From Harmothoe impar (taxonomy: Eukaryota; Annelida; Polychaeta; Phyllodocida; Polynoidae), in the NCBI GenBank assembly GCA_947462335.1, contig OX381717.1, positions 50,883,523 to 50,947,522 of the forward strand: a DNA stretch of 64,000 nucleotides, written 5' to 3'. This document shows, piece after piece, positions 11,138 to 21,601 of this stretch (positions are counted from its first letter, which is position 1; every line of letters starts with the position of its first letter). The position numbers were made by a program, and so were the translations under genes. The notes under the pieces were generated by a model. It saw only the letters and a program-made list of their open reading frames with translations. It made no database searches and was not told where the DNA came from.

Positions 11138-12732
11138 TAGGGTGTTCACTGGTCCCGTGAGTAGGGGTGAAAAGCGGGAGTCACTGTGACCTGTTTAGCC
11201 TGGGTGAGAGGAGTTGGCCTGGTTTTTGGGAGTTCCCCTGATAGGGGCCTGACAGATTTATAGCTCTATGGGTGAGCAGGTCATTCAAAGGTCTAAGATA
11301 GTTTTACTAATGGAATGTCAAGACACTAACACACATTGTAGTCTGTCCTGCATTTCTCTATGTGGATTACAGCCAGAACTATGAAGGTTTTGAGTTTGAT
11401 TGAATAGAATATGACATGAACATATAAATACAGAATAATGAGGGTGGGATATATGTGTAGGGAAACATTTTGTGGTTACAATGATGTGTGTTGAGTTCAA
11501 TTTGGCCCATTAGTTACTCCCATAATGAGTCATTAGTGAGTGTACCCCTGGTGCTGAGGCTGTACTAGCAGCATAGGCATAGGGTATAAAGAGAGGGGCT
11601 TTATACTACTGTTAGTAGTATAGGTCTACATGGGATTGTCTCTGTGTCTGGTACATGTACTATGATATAGAATATTCAACCTAATTAGTGTGCATACTCT
11701 CATAAACTTAGGCACACAACCACTTTTTTCCCAAATGATCACCCCCCCGTCTGACACCAAAATATGATGCTCTAGAGCGACAATTAGGGTCTTAACTACT
11801 AGAAGGATACATGCTAATTAGGTCTTATGTGGTATTTCATTACCTTATTTAACCTAATTAGCACAGGGTGTGATTAAAAAATATTCCTAGCACATGTGTA
11901 GTAGTTAAATTATTCCCCAAAGATATAGTCCTCCATGCCATTTCTACTCTAGAATTCTGCCAGAAAGAGGGATATGTGCTTATAAGGGCATGTGTGCTAA
12001 TTAGCCCAAATACAGACTCAATGATTAGATAACTTTATAGGTTTTAAATTGTAAACTGACTGGGAACATTCCACTCACCTTTTGACTGGTGTAATAGGTT
12101 CTACAAGCCATGTTCTATTATCAGATTATTCATAAAGCTCCCGACTCATTAACAATCCACTTAATTAGCCATATTTGTCTGCCATTTTGGAAAAATGATA
12201 TCTAATTAACTTGCAACTATTATTCAGTGCATGGGAGTTGTTATTTACATGAAAATCTTAAATTCATATCATCTATAACACTTGAAATGGATGATTAATT
12301 GGATTTTCATGGGTCTCGTTACTGATTTTCTATCAGTTGGCGGCCATCTTTGTCCGCCATATTGGATAAATCATATGCAAAACGTCATTGATTGAATAAA
12401 TTATGTCTAAGCTTTCTAGAAATGTATACTTTCGTAGGTGTATATGGCCATTATTATGTCTTAATTAAGTATTATCCTTCTTTTCTTGTGTAGATTATGC
12501 CAAAATGGTGCCATTTTTGCAAACCCGTTACAATAGAATCCTGCCTCCTCCAGGGCTAAATTCATTCACCAATTTATCACAGAATTTTGGGTTTTAATTG
12601 CAAATATCTCCGGAACGAGGAATGGTAGAAAGATGTGGTTTGTACCATGTTTTAAGTTGAAAGGAGGAGAATAAGATAGACACCTTAATATTTATCCAAG
12701 TCAATAAAGTCTATATGGCAGTGAACACCCTA
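11138..12732. mobile_element. 1.6-kb non-autonomous hAT-like element
   Basis: The left end TAGGGTGTTCACTG (11138) is the exact reverse complement of the right end CAGTGAACACCCTA (12719-12732). Directly outside, ACTGGAAA precedes the left end and CTGGAAAA follows the right end, so a 7-8 bp duplication CTGGAAA is present, as expected for hAT. Inside there is no ORF above about 60 codons and no transposase motif, so it would depend on a relative elsewhere. The interior is AT-rich with many CTAATTAG-type words. Confidence 0.75.
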
Positions 12733-14158
12733 CTGGAAAACTGATGACATTGATTTTATTTTTGAGCTTTTACCATGGAGGACCCTTTTCCCTCGACTGT
12801 CCACTTATTTTGCCATTGAACATGTAGCACTGCATTTATTTTGCCAACGATCAACAATGGTAATCAACAAGTGGTACACAAGGAAAAGGAGTTGTATTGT
12901 GGATTTTGGGGGCATTTCTCAAAATAAGAATAAAGAAATTGGGGGGGGGGATAACTTTCAGCCAATCAGGAAATAATTTCCATCGTAGGAAAATCCACCA
13001 ACCCCTCCCTAGGTAGTGATAAATGACTCGTCCCTAAAGAAATAAATCTTGCACTTCACACAAAAGGTTCCTCTGCAAATCGGTGACCCAGATCCCAGCT
13101 GCATATACAGCCTTACTTCGTCCCCAACTCCCAGCATGCCCTCTGATCAGCAATGAGAAGTGGACATCACACTTGAATTGGCCTCTACTAAGGCTTATCT
13201 CTCGTTCACAGTTCTCGTAAACCTTTGTTTATTTATCTGTGAAATTTGAGGTAAACCACCCCCTTTGCTAGATGAACACGGAAACACATGAGGTGACAAT
13301 TTTGCTAAATATGTCAAAGTTCATGGAATTGGCTTAGAAATACCCCTGATCTTCAAGCCCAAGGAGTTTCCTGGAGGAAAAGAGGCACAAGTATCACAAG
13401 ATATGTGGTAGTGAATTACCCCCTGAACACAAGTGACGTTCTATGTGGGTGTTTTTGAGTATATATTTATATATAACTGTATCTAATACACAAAGTGATT
13501 TAAGACCCCCCCACAGCGTTGGTGTATTTCACCATTTCATGATGGAGATAGCGGACTTGGGAATGTAGTTCAAATACAGTTGCATTGTTAAAAACGAATA
13601 GGACGCATCATATGGCCTATAGGATATATTTGATTAAACATGAGGGTCGGAAAAGCGAGAGGTTCTCATTTTGTTTGGTCCACCCCCAAATCCGCCACCC
13701 TGCTCCCTGTTAAAAAGTGACCAAACCCATAAGGGATGAAGTCAACCATGGCAAAACTGAGGTGTATGTATAGATAGGACTGTGCTCACTTAGATATGTC
13801 GCCGGTGTGAGGACAACACATCTACTCCTCTTGTGCATATGCTTGATGCACTTTATCGGTAGGTATCTATTCTTTTATGACATTAAACTACAGAGAAGTA
13901 ATCAGTTATAACATAGACGTACATGTATATTGATTCTGTGGTTATTAATATGTAAAATACAACAGTAAACAGGGAATTCCGGATCAGATAACAATAACAG
14001 AAACTGGATAAAAACGAGCCCTATATACATGCACGTGGTGGCTTTGTTAGTTATTGCCAGGTGGTTATTCTAATGGTGAACTGCTTCTAAGTAAGGTCCT
14101 GTTGGGTGTAGAGTGTGTTCTAGTTGCCATCGGGTTGTTCTGAAACCCCGCAATATTA

Positions 14159-14479
14159 GGCTGTGTCTCACAACTTGGGCCAATGTTTTGCCTATGACCG
14201 GGTGGCGTCTATGACCGGGTGGCGTCTATGACCGGGTGCCGTCTATGACCTCCTGAGAGAAAAAGGTTTATGTAGGGCAGGTGAAGATATATATGGATAT
14301 GTAACCACCGCCATTTTCTTTATTTTATCCCTTACATATCAAAGAAGAAATTTATTTTTTCTAAATCTTATATTTCAAGGTGGCCGGTCATAGACGGCAC
14401 CCGGTCATAGATGGCACCCGGTCATAGATGCCACCCGGTCATAGACAAAAACATTGGCCCAAGTTGGTGAGACTCAGCC
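14159..14479. mobile_element. MITE with long TIRs and subterminal repeats
   Basis: Inverted ends: GGCTGTGTCTCACAACTTGG on the left and CCAAGTTGGTGAGACTCAGCC-like on the right. Just inside, CTATGACCGGGTGGCGT is repeated about three times, mirrored on the right by CCGGTCATAG repeats. The paralogous place in unit B (about 18625) lacks the whole element, so insertion followed the duplication. Confidence 0.8.
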
Positions 14480-14543
14480 ATAACAGTTGGTCAGTTGATG
14501 CGCTTTATTAATTTTGTGCTATATTGAACCTATTGCTCATGAG

Positions 14544-14661
14544 GGCCACCGTCCACAGAGCATAAATCGGCCGTATATGGCCATTCTATATGTAATTTAC
14601 ATAGGGAATGTAGGGCAATTTTATCCATATGCGGCCGATTTATGCTCTGTGGACGGTGGCC
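14544..14661. mobile_element. Small MITE, nearly all TIR
   Basis: GGCCACCGTCCACAGAGCAT is repeated as its reverse complement at the right end, with further pairing of AAATCGGCCG; total length is 118 bp. Unit B has the uninterrupted sequence TTGCTCATAAAT at about 18672, which is the empty site. Confidence 0.85.
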
Positions 14662-15290
14662 ATAAATGCTTATAACATTTTAGTGAGTCTAGGCAAAGCA
14701 TTTATGCACTGGTCGGATTTTGTTGCAGTATTTGAATGCATAATTTCGATATGCAATTCCCAGTGAATTGACAAAAATTAATCATTTACAACAGACAAAA
14801 TCATTTGCAATTCGGATCATTTATCACTAATCTAAAGATAAGAGTGAAAAGAAAAAGTTTAGTGGGTCCTGATCTTGTCTTTTTTTCTACACAATGCTGC
14901 AAAAACTTGTCCTGGCTGACAAAACGGCTGATTTGGTCCTGAATCTCACATTCTCCAAACACATACACTGAAAAAGTTGGTTGCCATTTTTGTAGGTAGA
15001 CAGTAGATTCTGTGTAGCCTAAATAATTACTTTAAAAAAAAAGTGATCTGAACTAACTATAATTATGCCTCTTGAAAGATTGGCTAAATATAGCAAAGAA
15101 TTCCCTTGAAACAGCTAACCTGCCCCCCCCCCTCTCGCCCCATTCCAGTAACCCTGAACTCACACAGGGGTCGATTAGAACGTCTCTGCCACTTAATTGG
15201 ACTGTTACAGGCATTACCAACAGTGCTCCTTTTCTTCCTCACAGAGTTCACCAAATTCCATTATCTTTTCTTGGAGAATGTACCAAGAAA

Positions 15291-16800
15291 ATGAACACTA
15301 GGAGCCAAACTTATATCATTGCATGCTTGATCGTTCTAGCATTCATCTCCATAATTTACTATGTGTTCATAGCAGAAAAAAAACAACTTCTTATAACAAC
15401 ACCAACATTTATCATATATCAATATGAGCACAAGGTCTGGAGAAACCAAGAAATGTCAGAATATATCATTGGGAAACATTATGAGGAATTCAAACTGAAA
15501 ACTACAATAGACAAGCTCATACAACAGGTTCAACCCCAAAAGTTTGACTTCATCATCAATAACAAGACACTCTGTAGATCATCAGAAACACTGGAGTTTC
15601 TGCTGGTCATATATTCAGCACCAACACATTTCAAGGATCGGGATATTATTAGAAAGACATGGGGTCGGCAGAATCTACTCACTGGGTAAGTAACACACAT
15701 ACATATTGCTGTTGTTGAAAAGTATGCTTTGAAATCTATGTGGATCTTTTTGCCAAATAAAAAAACAATCTATCAATCAATGCCTTTATATCTATTCTGA
15801 GGCTGAGGTTGGTTAGGTGGTGTAGTAAAGGACTGTAGATGCAGGGAATAGGATTTAGGCATGGCTTCCCATGTTTCATACAGATGGGGTGACATCTACA
15901 GGGTATGTTGCATAGAGTACGTCACCATGTAACGTGGAGAGGGTTGTCAGACCATTTTACCTTGAATGGACCAAAACATTGAAATGCACACTGTTTGTCT
16001 CTCCATTTAAATTCAAGTTTATATACAAAAAATATTGCTTATGCATAAACTTAGAGCCCTAATAATTATTGTTATAATGTTACAGGCATACCTCAAGGAC
16101 TGTTTTCCTGCTTGGAGCAGTGGTGGATCCTGTGCTCCAGAAGAAAATCCTCAACGAGAGCAAGACCTACAGAGACATGGTGCAAGCAAACTTCATTGAC
16201 TCCTACCGCAATCTATCATTTAAAGGAATCAGTCAACTGCAGTGGATAAATGAATACTGCAGCAACGCACAGTATCTGGTCAAGGCAGATGATGACATGT
16301 ATGTGGACATCATCCAGGTGGTTAAGGCTATCCGGGTACTTTTTTCTATTCCACGGTTCATCTTAGGGTCTCTGATCCCACATTCACCGATCATAAGACG
16401 TGGTTACCCAAAGTGGAATGTGGAAAAGCATCTAATGCCTGCAAGTACAAACTATCTGCCCTACTATGATGGGTGGCTTTACATCTTGCCAGCTGCTGTT
16501 TTCTCAGACTTGTACCAGGCTGCAAAAATAACACCAGTATTTCACATTGACGATGTATACATAACAGGGCTCCTGGCTGGCCAACTTTCAAATATAGATT
16601 TTCTTGACTTTAAAGGAAAGATTCCGAAGGGTTCCTTCATGCCAGCACATCCTAAAATGGCTTGTGAGTGTGATGCATCCTGTAGACTTATATTATTTTG
16701 TAAACACTTGACTCAGCTTACTAGCTATGATAAGTACCTAATGGGGAAGCGTAAATTAGAAATAGCCACTCAGGAACTAGATTGTCTAATGTTATTGTAA
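15291..16800 (+). CDS. Beta-1,3-galactosyltransferase-like (GT31), two exons
   Basis: Exons 15291-15685 and 16086-16800 join at GTAAGT/ACAG in phase 2 and give 369 residues. The start at 15291 yields a type II membrane protein: a short cytoplasmic tail, then a signal-anchor (residues about 8-27, TYIIACLIVLAFISIIYYVF), as in Golgi glycosyltransferases. GT31 landmarks follow in order: RDIIRKTWG, FLLGAV, the YRDM-DFIDSYRNLSFK-like block, the metal-binding DDD at residues 200-202, YYDGWLYILP and DDVYITG at about 288-294 in place of the usual EDVYVG. A Cys-rich tail follows. The family transfers a sugar, usually galactose or GlcNAc, from UDP-sugar in the Golgi; the acceptor cannot be told from sequence. 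An in-frame upstream ATG exists at 15072, but its extension is Pro/Ser-rich and would bury the anchor. A decayed paralogue lies in unit B. Confidence 0.85.
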
Positions 16801-17240
16801 ACAAAAAGCTAGGAAAGAGACAAACTAAAATGGGAAGCAATTACCAGAGATAAGATGAACACAACCGATCAGAGGACTAGTGTGAGAGCCATCTTCCACT
16901 CTCCCAGCAGAGTCTGTTGTGGTTATTATGACATACTCGTAGGGTATCTACCACTAATGTTCCAACAAGAACTCATCAAGTTATTTATCATCGGATGTGT
17001 ATTTTCTGCCTGGAAAGAGGAAGGTAGAGAGTAACCTGAAAGTAACCTAGAGGCACAGTTTTTTTGTACTTTATAGGGCCCAGTTGATATTATTTCTGAT
17101 CTGCCCCACTAGAGGGGTCCAAATTGTTTTTACATTCCCCCCAGAAGGGTTCAAATTGTTTGTGGCTGACCCATGTGAGCTATAGTAATGTGCGGGTGTT
17201 TTCGGTAAAGAGGGATTTTTTTGCCCCCCCCCCCTCAAGA
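16801..17240. other. Intergenic region between duplication units
   Basis: No gene seen. It contains polypyrimidine and poly-C tracts and no recognisable transposon ends. Confidence 0.4.
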
Positions 17241-18180
17241 GGGTTCCAAATATTTTTGTTTGGTCCACCCCCTGCTCCCTGTTAAAAGTGACCAATTCAA
17301 ACTCTGAGGGATGAGGTCAACTGTGGCAAAATTGAGGCACTTAAATATCAGTATATAGCACTGACCTCACTCGGATATGTTGCCAGTGTCAGGATAACAC
17401 ATCTATTTCTCTTGTGTATATAATATAAATTATATGCATGCTGTATGTTATCGGTAGATGTTTATTCCTCTACAACATTAAGATCTGCAGAGAAGAAATC
17501 AATTATAACATAATATGTTTATTATAGACACACATGGTATATTGATGTGTGTGGTTATAAATGTGTAGAATGCAATAATATCCAGTGAATTCTAGATTTA
17601 AGAGCAACGACAAGAACCAGTTAAAAGTTGACAGATCACAAGTTGCCTGGACAATCTTGTTTTTTACCCATCTACAGCCACATTAAAGTTTGGTGACTGC
17701 TCCAGTATACTTTGGTTTAGCATGAACAGCAGATGCATTCATGCAACAGACCATGTATGCAAATGACTATTAAATGGCCACGAGTGTGTTTATACATAGG
17801 CCTATATGGCAGGTTTCACCTAATTCCCACAGAAAAACATCTAATTCTGAAAGTAGGCCACAGCCTGACTTTCAGAATAAGGTGCCTATTTCTATGTGTA
17901 TGTACCTACTTACACTGATTCAAGCGTCTTTTCGACAATTTATTTTCCAAACTTTGCTGGTACATTGTGCATATCTATTCCATTATACAGTGTCACAAAG
18001 ACGTGCTATCTAGTTTATACACAGCACGCTGATGTGATTTGGTTCTGTAGTTGAGGTCACACACTGTACAGTATATTATAGTGAAGCCAAGAATAGGTCA
18101 GAGAGGAGGCCCAGGGTGGCCGGTGAGGCGTTGCCAGCAGGGTCATCAGGTCGGGTTTTCAACCTCAGGTTGATTCTATG

Positions 18181-18368
18181 TACCGTATTCGACCTAATAA
18201 GCGCCCTGGGCACTTATAAAATTATTTTATAGCGTTTTAAGTACTTAAGAGTTAAATTGTTTCCAAAATCGGAACATGAATTGTGAGCCTTTGTTCTAGT
18301 CTAAAAATACTCCAAAAAGGGGAGGGGGCGCTTATTAGGGGAGGGCGCTTATTACGTCGAATACGGTA
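18181..18368. mobile_element. MITE (TACCGTATTCGACCTAATAAG family)
   Basis: Ends TACCGTATTCGACCTAATAA and the complementary TTATTACGTCGAATACGGTA-like terminus enclose 188 bp. GCGCTTATTAGG also repeats inside the right arm. Outside both ends lie AT-rich bases; a TA duplication is likely but not certain. A relic of the same family is at 4893. Confidence 0.75.
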
Positions 18369-18840
18369 ATTATTAGAAAAAACTTTATCAGCATCAGCAG
18401 GCAACATACAAAGAGCTCTCCACTGCAGGAAAATACTGAGCAACTATAGGCCTACTCATGTTTGGCTCAGAATGCTGGGAAAATCCAATGTTATCTCCAC
18501 ATCGAATACACTTTTGAATACACTTTCCTCCTTTGATTGTGCATTGTTTTGTAGGATTGTTCATGTACATGACAGAAGAAAAATATATACTTTTTCAGTT
18601 GCCATTAGGTTGTTCTGAAACCCTGCAGCTAAAGGTTGGTCAGTTGATGTGTATTATTTGGTTATATTGAACCTATTGCTCATAAATACTCATGATAAAC
18701 CGTTTTATATTATTGGGATAAGCATATTCACAATATAAAGTACATATCCTTGGAAGAACAAACGTTTAACGACAAGTGCAGAGTGGCGTGTGACCAAGTC
18801 CCAAGGTCAAGGGAACTTGCCCAGTTGCACCAAAGGTGCT

Positions 18841-18950
18841 ACCCAGTGGGCACAAAATTCAGTTCAACGTTGAATCAACATTGAATCAACATTGAATCAA
18901 CATTGACAATCATTTATCAATGTTGATTCAATGTTCTGTGCTCACTGGGT
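18841..18950. mobile_element. MITE (CCCAGTGGGCACA)
   Basis: Terminal inverted repeats ACCCAGTGGGCACA and TGTGCTCACTGGGT. The interior holds three or four copies of TTGAATCAACA followed by TGTTGATTCAA, so the whole 110 bp folds back on itself. Confidence 0.8.
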
Positions 18951-19246
18951 ATAGGGAAGATTCCCGAGACCGAGTGACTTGGTCAACAGGCTATTCTATT
19001 AGGCTCTAATATGTTATGGGGTGCTGCCATCTATTGGTACACATCATATCTAAATGGTAGGACAATCTTGTACTGGGCCTCTTTGTATAGTCTACTTTGG
19101 CCACTCCTCACAGTGTATTGTTAATTAATAAATTCATGGTTTGCGTATGTTTATAATCTTCATATCACAGTCTATGCATCTACCAAATCAGAATTATAAA
19201 TTTCTTATCTAAAATATGAAATAAATAAGATTCTTATCATAGCCAG

Positions 19247-19649
19247 TAATTTCTATTCCACGGTCAATCTTAGGGTCTCTAATCTCACAGTCATTTATCA
19301 TAAGAGATGATAACCCGGCAAAGTGGAATGTAGAAAAACAACTTATGCCTGGAAGTACAAAGTATCCAACCTACTACCAGGGGTGGATTTACATCTTGCT
19401 AAATGCAGTTTTCTCTGACTTGTATCAGGCTGCAATGATAACGCCAGTGTTTCACATTGATGATGATCTTGACTTTAAAGGACAGATTCCTGAGGGCACT
19501 TTTATACCAGCCCATCCTAAAATGGCTTGTGAGTGTGATGCATCCTGTAGACTTACATTATTTTGTTAACACTTGACTGAGCTTACTGGCTATGATAAGA
19601 ATCTAATGGCGAAGCGTAAATTAGAAATAGTCACTCAGGAACTGGATTG
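19247..19649 (+). pseudogene. Galactosyltransferase-like pseudogene (unit B)
   Basis: Homologous to the second exon of the gene at 15291, beginning at TTTCTATTCCACGG. It lacks the membrane anchor, exon 1 and the DDD metal motif. An in-frame deletion of about 45 bases removes the DDVYITG block, and TGTTAA makes a stop at 19567-19569 where the intact copy reads TGTAAA. A DNA transposon with a nested retrotransposon interrupts it at the TA at 19650; the remaining 3' homology resumes at 35531. It is therefore not a functional enzyme gene. Confidence 0.85.
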
Positions 19650-20129
19650 TACACTGATAATAAAACCTATAGTCAGTACTGACTATACCATCATATTTTG
19701 ACCCCCGTAGTCAGATGATTACATATGTTAGTCGCATATTATTCATAAAGATAGTCAGGAGTGACTATATGTGGATCACACAAATTGATGATGTCACAGG
19801 AATGTGTGCACAGGAAACTGTTAGGATTCAAAATTGAATGCTCAACTGACTTCAGGTAGGCACCTCCTATTCTAAATAAATCACTCCTTTACACATATCC
19901 CTGTGTGTTAGATCTTGTGTTAATGTTGAGCATGCTTACTTAAGACATCATAGAACACATGCATTCTCAAGTTTGATTGAAGTATCATGTGATTTTGTTC
20001 AAATTCTGATCATGTGACTGTGGATCTCTAGGCTTCAAGACTAGAATACACAGAAGTTGACTGGGTAGTGTGCTAGGCATATGGCCCATGCTCATTTACT
20101 TCATCCAATGATGCTAGGACAGGTACCTC

Positions 20130-21150
20130 CAAACATCTACGCCCAGACATCTACCCCTGGACATCTACCCCCTGGGAATCTACCCACTAGGACATAAAAG
20201 TCCAGGGAATGAATGTCCTAGGGGATAGAAGTCCTTGGGGGGTAGATGTCCTAGGGGAGGATGTCCTAAGCATGCTAAACATTACCACAACATTAACACC
20301 CAGACTTCTACCCCTTAATATCTACCCCCGGACATCTATCCCCTGGACTTTTACCCCCTTACAACTCTACCCCCTAAGTTATCAATCCCCTTGGACATTA
20401 ACCCCCTTTATCCTCTAGGATTTCTACCCCTGGGGACATCAACCCCTCCAAATGCCCATAATGAATCATATCATGTGGAGGGGGTAGATTTCTCCAGGGA
20501 CATCGGACATCTATCCCTGGACATCTACCCCCTGGGAATCTACCCCAGGACTTTTATCCCCTTGGGCACCTATTCCCTGAATGTTTACCCTCTTAGGACT
20601 CTACCCCCTAGGAAATCCACCTGCTTGGACACCTACCCCCAGACATCTACCCCCTAAGACATCCACCCCCTGGGATATCCACATGCCCATAATTATGGTT
20701 GAGTCATATCATGTGGAGGGGGTAGATTTCTCCAGGGACATCTGACATCTACCCCTGGACATCTACCCCATGGGAATCTACCCCTTTGACATCTACCCCC
20801 TAGGATTTTATCCCCTTGGAAATCTATTGCCTTAGGACTCTACCCTGTAGGACATCCACCCCCTTGGATGCCTACCCCATAACATCTACCCCCTGGACAT
20901 CTACCCCTAGGACATCTACCCCCAGGACTTTCATCCCCCTGGACATCCATTCCCTGGAGTTTAACCCCCTTATGACTTTTACCCCTAGGATATCCATCCA
21001 CTGGACTTTAACCTCCTTCTTCTAGAACTTCTACCCCCTAGGACATCTATCCCCTTGGATGTCTACTACCTTTACCCTCTAGGACTTCTACCCCTGGAGA
21101 CATCAACCCCCTCCACATGCCCATATGGTTGAGTCATATGTGGAAGGGGT
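20130..21150. repeat. GGACATCTACCCC minisatellite with inverted start
   Basis: About 1 kb of degenerate 17-20 base units around GGACATCTACCCCCT. At 20205-20275 the units are in the opposite orientation (GGGGTAGATGTCCTAGGGG), so part of the array is inverted. A larger block (ATCATGTGGAGGGGGTAGAT) recurs near 20469, 20709 and, diverged, 21128, suggesting a higher-order repeat of about 240 bases. Pro/Thr-rich ORFs here are artefacts. Confidence 0.85.
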
Positions 21151-21601
21151 AGATTATATCTACACTATATCTATTAGTCATAGTGACAAACTTAGAGCAT
21201 GAAAGCATTAAATTCATAGTCACTTGACTATATATCCCAAATTACCCGAGTTAATGCTTGACTATAGGTTGACTATATGACTAACTTACGTTAGACATAG
21301 TTGACTAACTAAGTATAGCCTTTTTTGCTACGTTCACGCGACTATTGATGGATTCACCCAATGAGGGGCAGTTACTGGATGTAGCCTACGCTCGCGCAGC
21401 GCTTTTATAGCAGTTTCCTGAGTCCTGGGAACCCTAACCCTATTTTGCTAGTGCGCCACACCAGCATAAAACGTCATAGCACAGGGAAAACAACTGTATT
21501 ACCCTGCAAACGCAAAGGACGGAGACAACGACAGAATTTTCTACTGAGACTCCGGGCAGAAGGAAACGCACCCGCCATTTTGACAATCGAACAAGGTCAT
21601 C

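Larger units (their letters stand above)
13650..16880. repeat. Segmental duplication, unit A
   Basis: Sequence from about 13660 (TTTGGTCCACCCCC) through the galactosyltransferase gene to about 16877 (AGAGATAAGATGAACACA) reappears, diverged, as unit B at 17240-19650 and 35531-35612. Matching landmarks include the CTCTTGTG block with TTATCGGTAG (13830 and 17410), GGTTGTTCTGAAACCC (14131 and 18609), TATTGAACCTATTGCTCAT and the gene's 3' end. Unit A carries two MITEs absent from unit B. Confidence 0.8.
17240..19650. repeat. Segmental duplication, unit B (left part)
   Basis: Diverged copy of unit A starting at TTTGGTCCACCCCCTGCTCC. The counterpart of about 14.7-16.34 kb of unit A, including the galactosyltransferase first exon, intron and start of exon 2, is missing. 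Two different MITEs (18181 and 18841) are private to this unit. It resumes at 35531 after the nested transposons. Confidence 0.75.

Noticed and set aside
15072..15290. Upstream in-frame extension of the galactosyltransferase
   Set aside because: Would place 73 Pro/Ser-rich residues before the signal anchor; the ATG at 15291 gives a normal type II topology. Kept only as an alternative.
20209..21025. Pro/Thr/Leu-rich ORFs
   Set aside because: Artefacts of the GGACATCTACCCC minisatellite reading open in all frames.
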